Origin: Polytrichum commune
Taxonomy: Eukaryota > Streptophyta > Polytrichopsida > Polytrichales > Polytrichaceae
Assembly: GCA_950295325.1 (NCBI GenBank)
Contig: OX485804.1
Coordinates: forward strand, 12,340,001-12,404,000
Direction: 5' to 3'
DNA: 64,000 nucleotides
The first letter of the stretch is position 1. Each line of letters starts with the position of its first letter. A program made the position numbers and the translations under genes. Positions 26,811-44,460 of this stretch are shown in pieces. Under the pieces are notes generated by a model. It was given only the letters and a program-made list of their open reading frames with translations. It was not told the origin of the DNA and did no database searches.

Positions 26811-29387
26811 TCAATATCGCCTGCCTCCAGCTGTTGAAAGCAAAACCAATGAACCTTTCTTATTTTTCCTACCACTCTTCACTGCTGGAACGACCCCCTC
26901 TTCCGGTTCTGCTTTACCACGAGCCTGTGCCTGAATAATATCTGCAAACGACAAGCTAGATGATGATCCTTGACCTCCTGACTCTGCGCTAGTGGCACTT
27001 GACATTCCCCTGGAGGAGGTTGCTGATGCACCCCAAGGAGAAGAGGAAACTGCCTCAACCGGAGGAAGCTGAGGAGCATCGTACCCAGAGGCAAAACCCA
27101 TTTTAGCAACATTTGAAAACAGTACACGTCTTTCACTTGGTGAACTTGCCACTACTAGTGGTGATTCCCCAACCACAACATCATCAGTTTGAAAAACCTC
27201 CTCCGTTTGCAATGAAACCAAATATGCTGCATAATCTGCAGGTGATGGAGCTTTTGGCCTAGATGCCATTGCCGCTGCAGCCAAACGCTCCTCCTTTGCC
27301 TTCTCAGATTTTTCTAGCTGTAGGCGACGGCGGCGCCGTTGTTGCCGTGTGCGAATCTCTTCTAAAAATGGGGTAAAAGCCTCAGAAGGCACCATCTCAC
27401 TCAAGTCTACCTCGCACAGCTGAAAATTAGCTGTCAGAGGTAGGTGGCTAAGGTAGCGGTAACGCTTCCTTGTTGCCTCGGTCTGTGCTACAGCTTCCAA
27501 CTCTACAACATCTGCCTCTATACTTGAAGGCAATGATTCGTAATCCCCATAATATTGAAGAAGACACTTCATGTTAAGAGGATGCAATATTAGAAACTGT
27601 CCATCTGCAGACTGATAGAATGTGTAGAAGTCGGATTCTTCTTGGTCCCTTTTAGTGTCATGCTGATTCCTATCAGGAGCTACAACGAAGGGGTCATTAG
27701 CTTCTGGGCTCCCCACAAGATCATCCTCAGATGATTCTCCAATACCACCTTCCTTGTCTATGTTAACTATTTCATCTTGGTCAAGGGGAGGTTTTGCAAG
27801 ATGTGCATCCAATCCCATTGCCTTTGATTCAATATTTGGATTTAGTCCATTGCCTTCATCTTCATCATCAGAAAACGCTCCCTCGTACACCCACCCAGCC
27901 TTCTCTTTCAGCCTGGCCATTGCTGCTTCAGTTTCAGCCACAATATCTACACCATCATCAACACCCTGGTGTCGTTTCTTCAGTCCCTCTTTATCCATGT
28001 TTGCATTGATTGAAACACTCTCCTTCTTTACAACACCATCAACATCTGCACCTTTCACCAGTTGAATTGAACTATCTCCAGGTGCTTTTGTGAAGCCTGC
28101 TTTCGGTTGTGAAACGATACGCTGCTGCACAGGGGGGCTGCTCAACATAAAATCCAAGGTGCGGTGTTCCATCCATGTTTGCTTCCGTTGCTGCAGTTGG
28201 TCAATAGCTTCATACACAAATGGGACGATGTCCAAATCCTCCCCACCCTCTACTTCAGCTCGTGTAGCCCAAGTGGTTAGGTCAGCCACACCTCTGTTGG
28301 TAATCACTTCAGCATCTGATGTGAGTGTGAACTTAGAGTAGAGGTGAAACTGGCCTTCATCACTGTATGCCAGTGCCCCCAACGAGCCCTTACTTTTCTC
28401 AAATGGTGTTATGGAGGTTTTTGCCCTTGTTAGCAAGTTAAACTTGAGACGATCACCAGGGCGACACTGTTGTACTGAGGTGATTGACACAGTCCGCAAC
28501 TCTTTGCACGAGATCATGGCAAAGCAGAGAGGGCACTTTTTCCATGGGTCCCCCCGCTGATCACCCAACATCAAGTAATGTAAGATGCATGGGAAACAAA
28601 AAATGTGTCCACATGAGGTTATCTGGGGACACAAAGGAGGTGTATCAAGACAGATTGGACACTGCACTGGCACTGGAGCCATCATATTGACAGCTGCCAC
28701 ATCCTCCCACTGCAACATTTTGTCGGGATCACTTGCATTCAGCACATAGTCACCAAGATCCGAGACCAAGAAGCGAAAATTTGCTTGCAAGAACAACTCC
28801 TTGTTGTAAGGCTGTGCACGCTTTTGTCTCCTTGGTGGTTGTGACCGTGGAGGTGGTCGAGGTATTGGATCATACTGGAACTTCAAAAGGTGATTGGCCT
28901 TGAATGCTTTGTCCTTTCTTCCTCCTTGGGGAATGTTTCCCGGACTGCTCCCGCTTGATTGCCAAGATTTTGAAGATCCATTCCTGCCAGGTGGAGTGAG
29001 CACACTTGAGGATGAGGATTGGCCATGGCCAGCCTTGGACCCATGAACAGTTGAGGGTGCCATCACACTTTCAGAACGGTGAGATTCATGTCTACCCTTC
29101 CGTCGAGATGGGGTCCCAAAATCGATCTTCTTCCCAGAGCTGGGCTGCAAAATATTTTGCCCAGTCGTATCTCCCATTGCCGCCACCAGCTCTGAAGATG
29201 AAGGGAGTGGAAAGGGTACAAATTCCTCAGCAAGGGGGTTGAGTTTTGGATTCTCCTCTTTGGAAATCTCATCATCTCCATGGAAATGGCTACTGCCTCC
29301 TGCAGCTCCATGACTCACAGACGCTTCTCGAAACGATTCAGGTGGAGCAGACAATGGTGCTAGAGAGGCGGAGGACGAGCTGGACAT
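26811..29387 (-). CDS. RNF10: RNF10-family RING E3 ubiquitin ligase with a PAM2-like motif
   Basis: A single uninterrupted 858-codon frame, close to the family's usual ~800 residues. A C3HC4 RING finger lies at 243-288: C243, C246, C259, H261, C264, C267, C285 and C288, within QCPICLDTPPLCPQITSCGH. The flanking segments (NFRFLVSD...WEDV before; PGDRLKFNLL after) are those of RNF10 proteins. The N-terminal ~170 residues are Ser/Gly/Pro-rich and disordered-looking but include PKLNPLAEEFVPF at 47-59, a good PAM2 match. The C-terminal half is acidic and basic low complexity with no second domain seen. In animals RNF10 ubiquitinates 40S ribosomal proteins uS3 and uS5 during translation stress; whether the plant protein does the same is inference. 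It probably acts in the cytosol. Confidence 0.92.
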   Translation of the reverse strand: MSSSSSASLAPLSAPPESFREASVSHGAAGGSSHFHGDDEISKEENPKLNPLAEEFVPFPLPSSSELVAAMGDTTGQNILQPSSGKKIDFGTPSRRKGRHESHRSESVMAPSTVHGSKAGHGQSSSSSVLTPPGRNGSSKSWQSSGSSPGNIPQGGRKDKAFKANHLLKFQYDPIPRPPPRSQPPRRQKRAQPYNKELFLQANFRFLVSDLGDYVLNASDPDKMLQWEDVAAVNMMAPVPVQCPICLDTPPLCPQITSCGHIFCFPCILHYLMLGDQRGDPWKKCPLCFAMISCKELRTVSITSVQQCRPGDRLKFNLLTRAKTSITPFEKSKGSLGALAYSDEGQFHLYSKFTLTSDAEVITNRGVADLTTWATRAEVEGGEDLDIVPFVYEAIDQLQQRKQTWMEHRTLDFMLSSPPVQQRIVSQPKAGFTKAPGDSSIQLVKGADVDGVVKKESVSINANMDKEGLKKRHQGVDDGVDIVAETEAAMARLKEKAGWVYEGAFSDDEDEGNGLNPNIESKAMGLDAHLAKPPLDQDEIVNIDKEGGIGESSEDDLVGSPEANDPFVVAPDRNQHDTKRDQEESDFYTFYQSADGQFLILHPLNMKCLLQYYGDYESLPSSIEADVVELEAVAQTEATRKRYRYLSHLPLTANFQLCEVDLSEMVPSEAFTPFLEEIRTRQQRRRRRLQLEKSEKAKEERLAAAAMASRPKAPSPADYAAYLVSLQTEEVFQTDDVVVGESPLVVASSPSERRVLFSNVAKMGFASGYDAPQLPPVEAVSSSPWGASATSSRGMSSATSAESGGQGSSSSLSFADIIQAQARGKAEPEEGVVPAVKSGRKNKKGSLVLLSTAGGRRY

Positions 29388-30477
29388 GAAAAGCTTTCCA
29401 AATAGCTTGACAGCTCAAGGTGCACCACCGCTCCTCCACTTGAAACCGGTGGAAACTCAACTCAGCCGCAAAGATACTACAAAAACACAACGAGGCTACA
29501 GTATCAGCACATATATACCAATCAAAGGAACACGCCATACACAAAACTCCGGCTTCAGGGCTCCGCTGAGCTCCACAGACCTCACACAAAACGAACAAGA
29601 TGCAGCTTTTGTTCAATACTGACAGTTTGGCTTCCATGCATTTCAAACAAAAGCTGTTCAAAATACTGCTCCTTGTTGAGTGCACGTTCAACAGTTTCCA
29701 GTTCACTTGACCAATATTCACTTTTGCAAGAACTAATCTACTTGGTTGTCATGAGTGAATTAGACCTTACAAGAAATAAAAATCTGTCACATTGGGAAAC
29801 AGTGGAGCAACATATACTGTTTCAACCGCTGCAGCCCCCCGCAACGTCAATCGGCCCTCCAATCAATGCTCAGCCCCAAGGTCCAACAAGTCCAAAGCAA
29901 CAACGCAATCGCCAACAGCGAAAACGAAATGACAGGTCACAAAGAACTCCAAAGCTCCCCGAATTGCTCCGCTACAACCAACCTCCGGCCCCTTCAAAGC
30001 CACAGGACAATCACTCCCAACCTTCCGCAACAGATAAAAATTGAACCCTCGCAAGCGCAAACCCTAGCGTGCAATCCACGTTTCCTGGAACGTACGCGGA
30101 TAATTGAGATGACCTACGAGTTATAGATCCTAATCATGCGACGCCATGCGCCGTCCTCGAATTTCTGTCGCGACGCCCCCGCCCGCCCCGAATTCGATGT
30201 CGATGGATGTGCTTCCCGTGCGAAACCCTAGGACCTCCCGCTCGCTCGCTCGCTCTCTTCTTCTCTCTTCCTCTCGCTGTTGTTCTTTCCAGTCGGCCTT
30301 CGTCTTCTTCCTCATCCACTTGCCAGCCCATGCGATGGCACCAAAAGGATTCTTGTGGAAGCTTCCTTTCCAATTGTCTTCACATGCTTGCAACCTTAGC
30401 CTAGTATAATACACAATAGTGGAAGTCAATTGGGAGGACCTATGTATGCATTCCTTGGGGGAGTCACTTGCATAGAT
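29388..30477. promoter_or_regulatory. RNF10 upstream region
   Basis: About 650 bases upstream of the RNF10 start are mixed-composition DNA without another gene and should contain its leader and promoter. At 30207-30300 the plus strand is a strong pyrimidine run (CTCGCTCGCTCGCTCTC) next to AAACCCTAGG, a telo-box-like element. Such runs usually mark plant leaders on the strand where they read CT-rich, so a plus-strand transcription start here is possible, but no plus-strand gene follows. Confidence 0.4.
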
Positions 30478-30836
30478 ACACTCTAAACTCCGTAATATCA
30501 ACCCCCTTAAGTCACTCCTTCTCTTATATCTCGAAACCCTAGGCAACAAATGTTCTTAGTTTAAATCTCATTCCATGTTGTCACTTTCCTTTCCCATATA
30601 TCACAAGTTTTGACATTAAACTAGATCATTGAATGATTCAAACCGCACGCTTGCATGCATAACGTTGTCATTGTTGTAATTATTGTCATTATTGCAAAGT
30701 GGACTTTGTGTTGTTCCATAATGTCACATGCTACACTAACTCTCTTTTATCACACATCCATGTTAATATTACATAACTCCTTAATACCACGTGCGCTTTG
30801 GTTGCCATGAGCATGATATTATGGAGTTTAGGGTGT
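30478..30836. mobile_element. MITE family A (359 bp), intact copy with 8-bp target duplication
   Basis: Starts ACACTCTAAACTCCGTAATA and ends with the near reverse complement TATTATGGAGTTTAGGGTGT. GCATAGAT precedes it (30470-30477) and ACATAGAT follows it (30837-30844), an 8-bp target duplication with one mismatch, which fits hAT-type insertion. It has no coding capacity. Three more copies lie at 48812-49455, 50070-50412 and 50413-50900. Confidence 0.8.
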
Positions 30837-30844
30837 ACATAGAT

Positions 30845-31480
30845 ACACTAAATATTGTATTTAGTGTCATACAATATGGTAGTATATGTCATTAAGGTAA
30901 CGTTTCTAATGACACCTCTTATGAATAAGTTTACAAGTACAATTGTCATCCCAACTTACTTTTAGTTCATCCCAATGTTAGTTATTGAACCAAAGTTTGG
31001 TATGTTTTGCATCCTAACAATTATGTACTCCCTTCCTCCCAAAATGATTGTCCGTTTATATGCCCAGCTAGAAATGTAAGGTTCAAAGTCAAATATTTTT
31101 GCGCCAATCTTTTAACACCGCAACTTCGGGGGGGGGGGGGAGACGTTTCAGAGTAGTTGTTGTTTTCTATTTTAAGAGTACAACTACTCGATCAATGGTC
31201 AGTGACCCTTAATCTTGCCAAAATTAGGAACATGGACAATCATTTTGGGACAAAGGGAATACTGAACTATTGTCATGGATGATTGAAACTCGGGTGAAAT
31301 ATCACTTAGTAAGAGACAACAATTGCAACATTATAAATCTATAATGCCCGAATTTACAAGGAATGACAAGTGATGTTAAGTATACACTTAGTGTCGATGA
31401 CACCACATGGGCCGTTTACAATTAGCATTGAGCAAGATAAGTAGAATTGGTGACACTAAATACAATATTTAGTGTAGGCG
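30845..31480. repeat. Palindromic ACACTAAATA...TATTTAGTGT motifs
   Basis: ACACTAAATATTGTATTTAGTGT near 30847 and ACACTAAATACAATATTTAGTGT near 31450 are nearly the same 23-bp palindrome. The same half-sites recur near 24753, 34440-34740 and 46276. They look like termini or whole copies of a very short transposon family. A G-run (10 or more) lies near 31130. Confidence 0.6.
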
Positions 31481-31861
31481 TCACCGTTTATGTTAGTTGT
31501 TACCTAATCTCACTTACTACCATTCGGAAGTACGTATTGTTAAAACTTTGTAGTAAACATTTTATCTTCTTCTCTATATTTAAATAAGTATGTTTCATAA
31601 CATGGATGACTTTCATATCTAACAAAGGTAGTGCTGCATTCAAGAAATTACGTAGATTGTATTTAATATTCTATAGGTAGATGTTTCACGAGAATGGATT
31701 GATTAATAAAGGTGTGTAGAACAAAAAAATAATTGACAAGTGATGGTAGAGGCTCTAAACTAGGGTAGATGTTGATTGAACATATTCTTGAAGGTTGCAA
31801 AGCGTTTGAGAAAGCCATAGGATCCCTAAAAGAAACCTAGGTATAGGTCTTTCACCCTTAC

Positions 31862-32017
31862 AGCCCACCCACACTTACTGGTGTGGGTCATCAGTGAACA
31901 ATTCCTATCAACAAGGGCCACTTTTAGAGTTGGTTTAGCCAGTGAGAGCTACTGGATGTAACCAATGCTGATAGGAACGGTTCAATGGTGGCCTACACTG
32001 GTAAGTGTAGGTGAGCT
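31862..32017. mobile_element. 156-bp inverted-repeat MITE
   Basis: The left arm AGCCCACCCACACTTACTGG and the right arm, whose reverse complement starts AGCTCACCTACACTTACC, pair over about 55 bases each, continuing through TCCTATCA on both sides. It would fold into one long hairpin. No target duplication is clear. Confidence 0.7.
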
Positions 32018-35000
32018 ATTACTTTACAAACCTTCACTCACCCGTCACCTATGTTACAATTAATATCGAAGCAAAATTGCGTGGATTTTAAAAGACTATC
32101 CTATGCTAGCAAACAATATGTTTACAAAGTGTGATTCTTAAAATTACATTGTTCTTGTAGAGTGTCCTATAATTCTTTAAGGCGTGGCTTGGAGGTCATA
32201 TTGTCAACTCCACGGTCTTTTTGGTTCACTTGACATTGTGTACTAAGTAATTAAACACACGGTTTTGACTATTGTCAAAGTATTGTGTGTGGTGGTTTTG
32301 GAAAGTGGTCCGTAATGAACAGGTGTAAGTGGCCCAAATCAAAGGTGTCTTCTAACATGCCGTGGGGATTAAGTTTGAAGCTAAAACTTAAAGCAAAGTT
32401 GTAGGGGTGAATTTAAAACTACATAAAATGATGTGACACCTTGTAGCAAAGCTATTGATATCCACTATAGAGTGAATTTAATTCAAATTTGTTGATTGGG
32501 GTACGATTCCTCTCACATGTGAGGTATCTACGTTATGAGGACTAACCCTCTAGCCTTCCAAATATTAAAAGAAAGTAGGATGAAAAGTTCAGTATTCTAG
32601 TGATGCCAATATGCACTAGCCCTTTGAACTCTAGAGGTTTCCAAGTTCGATATGTTTGCAAATGTATGAGTGGATCAACATGCACGTATCATATATTTCA
32701 AGCACTTGGCGACATCTTAGGCCATCAACCCTTTAAAACATCAATGTGTATCCGCAATTGAATCAATTTGCATACATATAAGATGACTAGTGTTCAAACA
32801 ACATACACTTGAAGTACTGAGTGAATTTCTACATCCAAAAAGATTTGACCAACCCTTTTAAAATAAGAGATTACACTAAAAAATGAACAAACATATTGTA
32901 CAAGTACAAATAGGTAGGGGGGAGGTTGGCCTTTGCATTAACATAAGTGTATCCAAAAGTGTGATTGTGCATCCAAACCTTACACTATTACTGAGGTATC
33001 AAAATCTCATATTGTTCAAATTCAACTCTCAATTTCACACCGTCGGGATTCCACTCCTCCTTTTCATGAATCAAAAACCTCATCATAAGGGGAACCAACA
33101 ATGTTGAATTGCCTTTAGAAATACATACCCACTACAAGCCCCACATGAGAATCTCCGCGAGCCACGTTCAAGCATCACTGATGTCCTCCACTCTAGAACT
33201 TGAAATTCAATCCCCAAAATTCTTTAAAGTCCACTACAATCAAAAGGTGGCGCCATTAATCGGCACTACATAAGCAAATAGGCTACAAGGTACAAGCTAA
33301 GAGAGCAAGAGGCTTGGCAATCAAAAGGGTGAAGAATGAAGGAGAATGTGAAACTAGATGAAGCGAGCCCTTGGACGGGAGGACGGGCTCCATCCACAAC
33401 TCATAATGGAGCTCATTGGCTGCTCCCGTTAATGAAGCTTAGTGGCGGGTCCCGATTTGTAGGCGACTCCACTATGCCCATGAGAAGCTAGTTGGCACCA
33501 CCTCTTACCCACAAAGAGTGGAGGTGACACCTTTCAAACCAAAAATCCAATATATTTTTAACATGTGTGTATAAATCAATTCACCTTGCTGCAACAAAGT
33601 GACTACTGATAGCGCCGGGGGGGAGGGGAGGGGGGAAGGTTGACTCACCCTATTTGAGTCCGTTCATAAGGTTATTGCCTACATGTTGATGTGAGGGCTC
33701 ACCTATATAAACCTAACGGGCATGGATGTAATAATTGGCCATATAAATTCTATGCTCGGTACCTTACATACAAGACATCACGGCCTCAACCCCTATCACA
33801 CTACATCTAATATAAGTTGTAGTATAGTCCACAATAATTACGAGGGATGGGTTGAAATCTTCAATCCACTCATTGCACCTTGTGTTTACACTATCCCAAC
33901 TAAAAGGGGTCCAACTAATTGTCCATTTCACACTAAATCCCATGTTTTGTGTCCCTTGCAAACTTTGCAAAATTGGCCACCCATATGTCAATATAAGAAT
34001 ATATTCTATCAGTGGACAATATCTTACTTGAGGCTCAAGGTTCCCTTGCCTTTCTAGGTAAACATAGGGGAAAGTCTCAAGGACATTCTCAAATTTGAGG
34101 GTCCGAATCTCAAGGGGGTTTAGTTAGGGTTATGGAGCAAACCTCCAAGAATGTTCACAAGAAAGGGATTCCGGACCAATACATTAACAAAGAAAACTTG
34201 TAATTTACTATGATTCCATTCTTACATTCCAAGCGAACATTCCTTTTTTCATAATTCTGAAAGGGTGCATTTCATGATAGAATAATTTAAGCACTTCCCA
34301 TTTTAGGCTAATTCATTGAATGCGGGATATGTATATTAACCCTTAAAGGTTAAACATCCATTTGCGGACTCTCAATTTCAAATGATTAGATCTTGGTGAA
34401 AACAAAGTATTATCTAGCAATTTTCCTCTCCAAGCGTAGCTACACTAAATATGAACGCATACACTAAATATCAATAACCCCCAGAAAGTAAGTAACATTA
34501 AATGTAAATTCAAACATTAAATATCAACTTTGGTAATATGTGGACATTACATGTTTGAATTTAGTGTTAGTAAGGATATAAAGAGAAAAAAAAACAACGA
34601 TGATAAAAGGAGAATTTCAACATATTTTCTGGCATATCTTCTAACACTAATTGTCAAAAAATTGAAAATTAATGTTGAGCAGGGTAGGGTGGTAACAACA
34701 CTAAATATAATCAAATACTAAATATCCTATTTAGTGTAGTGAAATGCCGTGAATGATTATTATTTATACTCCATGAAGTGCTCACAGTTTGAGAGAAGTT
34801 TTGATAGTTTGATCACTTTGAGATCCTGTTATGCTTCCAACTCTCCACCAATCTATTGTATTTATAGAATCAGCCAATTCTATGATTTTTCTCATCAAAT
34901 GAATAAGATTTGCAATTATGATGAATTTTCAAAGCATTATGGGAGGAACATAAGTATTTATAGTATGGATGTGATCATTTGATGGTGCCTCAAAACTTCT

Positions 35001-35800
35001 CTTGATGTATTAATGCATAAATATTCAATTGTAGGTAGGTAGGTAATTGCACGGTCTTGGGCTTCAAATCTAAAGCTTCAAACTTCATTTCTTAATCACA
35101 ACACTCATAAGTATATATAGAATTGGTATACAAGGACTCAAATACATGAATGCCAAGATTATGTGCAATAGTAGTCTCAGTCTCTTTGGTTCATTGTCAG
35201 TCGGTTGCTCAATTAAAAACGTGACATCACATGCTTATTTGCCTCTACCTGCAACCAGTTTCACAAACCCACTCAGGCACCAAGTATAAATTGCCTTTCT
35301 TATGAAATGACACTGAAGAGAGCACAGTTTTTTTCAAAGTATGTTTGTGTTTCTAGTTTTATCAAGAGATCAGGCCAATTACCATGTATATGTTTTCCAT
35401 CCACATAAGCTGTGGTTCCATCAATAGCCTAGGCATTCACTTCTGAAGGTATTTTCAAACTTTGTCAGACAATTCCACATGTTGATGTTTACAACTCCTT
35501 TTTTCTTTTCGCCACTTCTTTAAGTTGAGGTGCATATTATTTCCATGTATCTCTAGCTGGGAATGTGGGTAGCAAATCACATTGAACAACCCTCATCAGA
35601 GTTGCTCAGATGCACAATTCCTTCTTCTATTCATATACAACACCTGCAAGAGAAGCAGAACAATTCGTATTTCCAGTACATACCAGTAGCACCACTCACA
35701 GCTCAAGTAGAAATACCCTCCAGACATAGTACTTCTTAACTTCTGCCCAGTAACTTGGATATGCTATACATGCTATGACAACCTTCAAAAAGGACATGTT
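32018..35800. other. Intergenic DNA without a supportable gene
   Basis: AT-rich sequence with short unsupported ORFs on both strands, including 33722-34057, which matches nothing I recognise. TTTAGTGT/ACACTAAAT half-sites cluster at 34440-34740 and a G-rich run is at 33618-33638. From about 35290 to 35590 the minus strand gives protein-like phrases in broken frames, possibly decayed coding sequence continuous with the orphan ORF at 35805. Confidence 0.4.
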
Positions 35801-35804
35801 GGGT

Positions 35805-36046
35805 CTATTTAAGAACTTTCAGACTAGATGGCTCACCCATGCCTATCATTTTAGAAGGAAGCTGCAAAATCTGTGCTTTAACATGGTGCTGAGGAGAGAT
35901 GAAATTAATGTTTGAGAGCAAATATTTTATATACTCTGGACCTTGCAGACGGTAGTTGCTGAAGTCACTTCTGTCACAGCGCACCACAAGCTCTCCTTTA
36001 AGGCTTTCGAAAACACTTTTGAGCTGTTTTGTACATAAATTTCTGG
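35805..36046 (-). pseudogene. Orphan exon-like ORF, unidentified
   Basis: After a possible acceptor (GGCGTAAG ending at 36047) the minus strand stays open for 79 codons to a TAG. The product looks like a genuine protein C-terminus, with phrases such as FESLKGELVVRCDRSDF and LQGPEYIKYLLSNINFI. I do not recognise the family. No convincing upstream exon is seen between this and the last FTSH exon at 36733, and downstream sequence contains stops, so it is more likely a gene fragment than a complete gene. It could also be a far downstream exon of an unknown minus-strand gene. Confidence 0.3.
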
Positions 36047-36732
36047 CTTACGCCAAAGAAAGGCCTGTCAAACCATGAAATGAAGTGTAAGTACACTTCT
36101 CTCACTTGTGTCGAAGAAAGCCCTCTCAAATTACCTATTACCCCTCAGAGTATCAGGGCTTCAGTATTAGATTCAGAGAGAATCTAGGTTGTAGATTGAG
36201 CTCAAAACACAGGAGGGCATTAATGTCCAAATTTTAACAATAATAATACTGACAGGCTAACATTATCTATATTGCATAGTAGACCAGGCATCCAGTTACA
36301 ACTTTTGACTGCTACAAACCATGAGGCATTAACCACAAGCAAGCCTCTGAGGCCCAAACCACACGGGAGGAACGGCAATGAGTTGGATGAATAGCATTGG
36401 TTCAAATGAGCAAGTGGTTGCCACATGAGAGGAAGTATGGGGAGTGGCAACAATGACTTTTTAGCTTCGGATTTTGCTTTGGATCTTGCTTCGGGATCTA
36501 CTTGGCAATAAAGTAGAGTGACATGGCATAATAAATGTAGTTCGCAACTACCGGGGACAAGTGCCCGGAAGTCCCACAATATAAGGAGAAAAATGAGGAA
36601 AAGGAGACTTTTCTTGGGCAAGGTGCCACGTTGGAGGAAGTTGTGAAACTTCCGGTGCCTCTCGTGTGGGAAGGGCCTGAGTATCAGAACAGCTCACCTA
36701 GTCCTGGTGGTCGATGCAATTGTAAGAGGTTT

Positions 36733-43265
<6,533 letters not shown>

Positions 43266-44460
43266 GGTGCTGCTGTACTTCACCCCAAAGATCGAAACTA
43301 AAATCTCCAGACTATGTAGACAGCAGCCGCAACCCCATGAACCCCACCACGAGGATGCGAGGTCTGTACCTTACATCTTACTGAATTGTGAAGTCGGCAC
43401 TAGAATGCATGTGCTGGATACGAAGCCGGATCTTGCTGTAAACACAAGAGGCAACAAGATGTAAGCAAGAATAATGTGGAGAACTTTGGAATCCGTAAAC
43501 TGCAAGTCGACCCCATGTCGATGGCTCTTCTGACCATGATCGAATGATTGTTCGAGGAATTATGAACTTCCAAAGGAATTCGATCAGACAATAATAAGAC
43601 TTTCTCCCTGGAACAAGTTGCGTAATAAGTAACCAAAATAGCAATTCACTATGATACAGGACCTCATAGCCAACTGTAGCGCAAATCCATTTTACCCCAA
43701 GCAATCATAGTAGCCTGACATGTCAGCATCAATGACATGAAGTTCCATCATGTGAGAAACATGGTTACATGATGTAAAGTGGTTTGATACAATCCGTATT
43801 CTTGGTAACGAGACGGATACCGAATACTACTACGAATCTCTGTGCAAAATGTAGGATGAAAGACAAATTCACAAACAGTAGGCTATTCAAGAATTACGAC
43901 TTCACTGTATGGCAGGACACAGATGCACATCCCCTACATCAGCACAAGAACCATAGAGAGAGTATGGAGACCAAATTAAGTAGGTTGAATAATTAGGTTA
44001 AATTATGTAGACATCCGACGCTTCAAAATGATTCCAGATTCTTTCTTCACTTACTGCTCCTCGTCCAGGACGATCCACCAATCCTTTGAAACAACATGCT
44101 CTATTTTTAAATTCTTCGATATTGGCATTACAATCTCAGACCTAAACCAAAACAAGGAGGAATGAGCGCTCCACAACGTTGGGGGAAGCGGCCGGAACGA
44201 CGTACCTTCTTCTCACGAGGCTGTTCCACCTTGCAACCAAATGAATTTGCACTCAATAGCGAACCAAATTACGTGAGAGAAAGTCCAAATTGAAGGCGGC
44301 GGCGAAGGGATTCGATCTGTCGAGTGCGGCGTGAGTCGATTGCAAGAATGATAGATTGGAATGAGCCAATTCGGAGAAGATGGAAACAGGGAGTGCGGGA
44401 GGGCCATCGCCATAGCCATGGACATGGCCATGAACCTATCCTTGGATCTTCGGGTTCAAG
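43266..44460 (-). promoter_or_regulatory. FTSH upstream leader and promoter region
   Basis: No separate gene is seen. On the minus strand GAGAAGAAG|GTACGT at about 44206 is a good donor and suggests a leader intron running to near the start codon. Transcription may begin around 44300-44460, where composition becomes richer in GC and contains short ATGGCC repeats. This is inferred from splice consensus only. Confidence 0.4.

Noticed and set aside
36220-36621. 133-codon minus-strand ORF downstream of the last FTSH exon
   Set aside because: Composition and sequence do not resemble a known protein; it lies in the FTSH 3' flank.
43266-43283. FTSH start at 43283
   Set aside because: That codon is GTG; the first ATG in frame is at 43265 and has a strong CACCATGG context.
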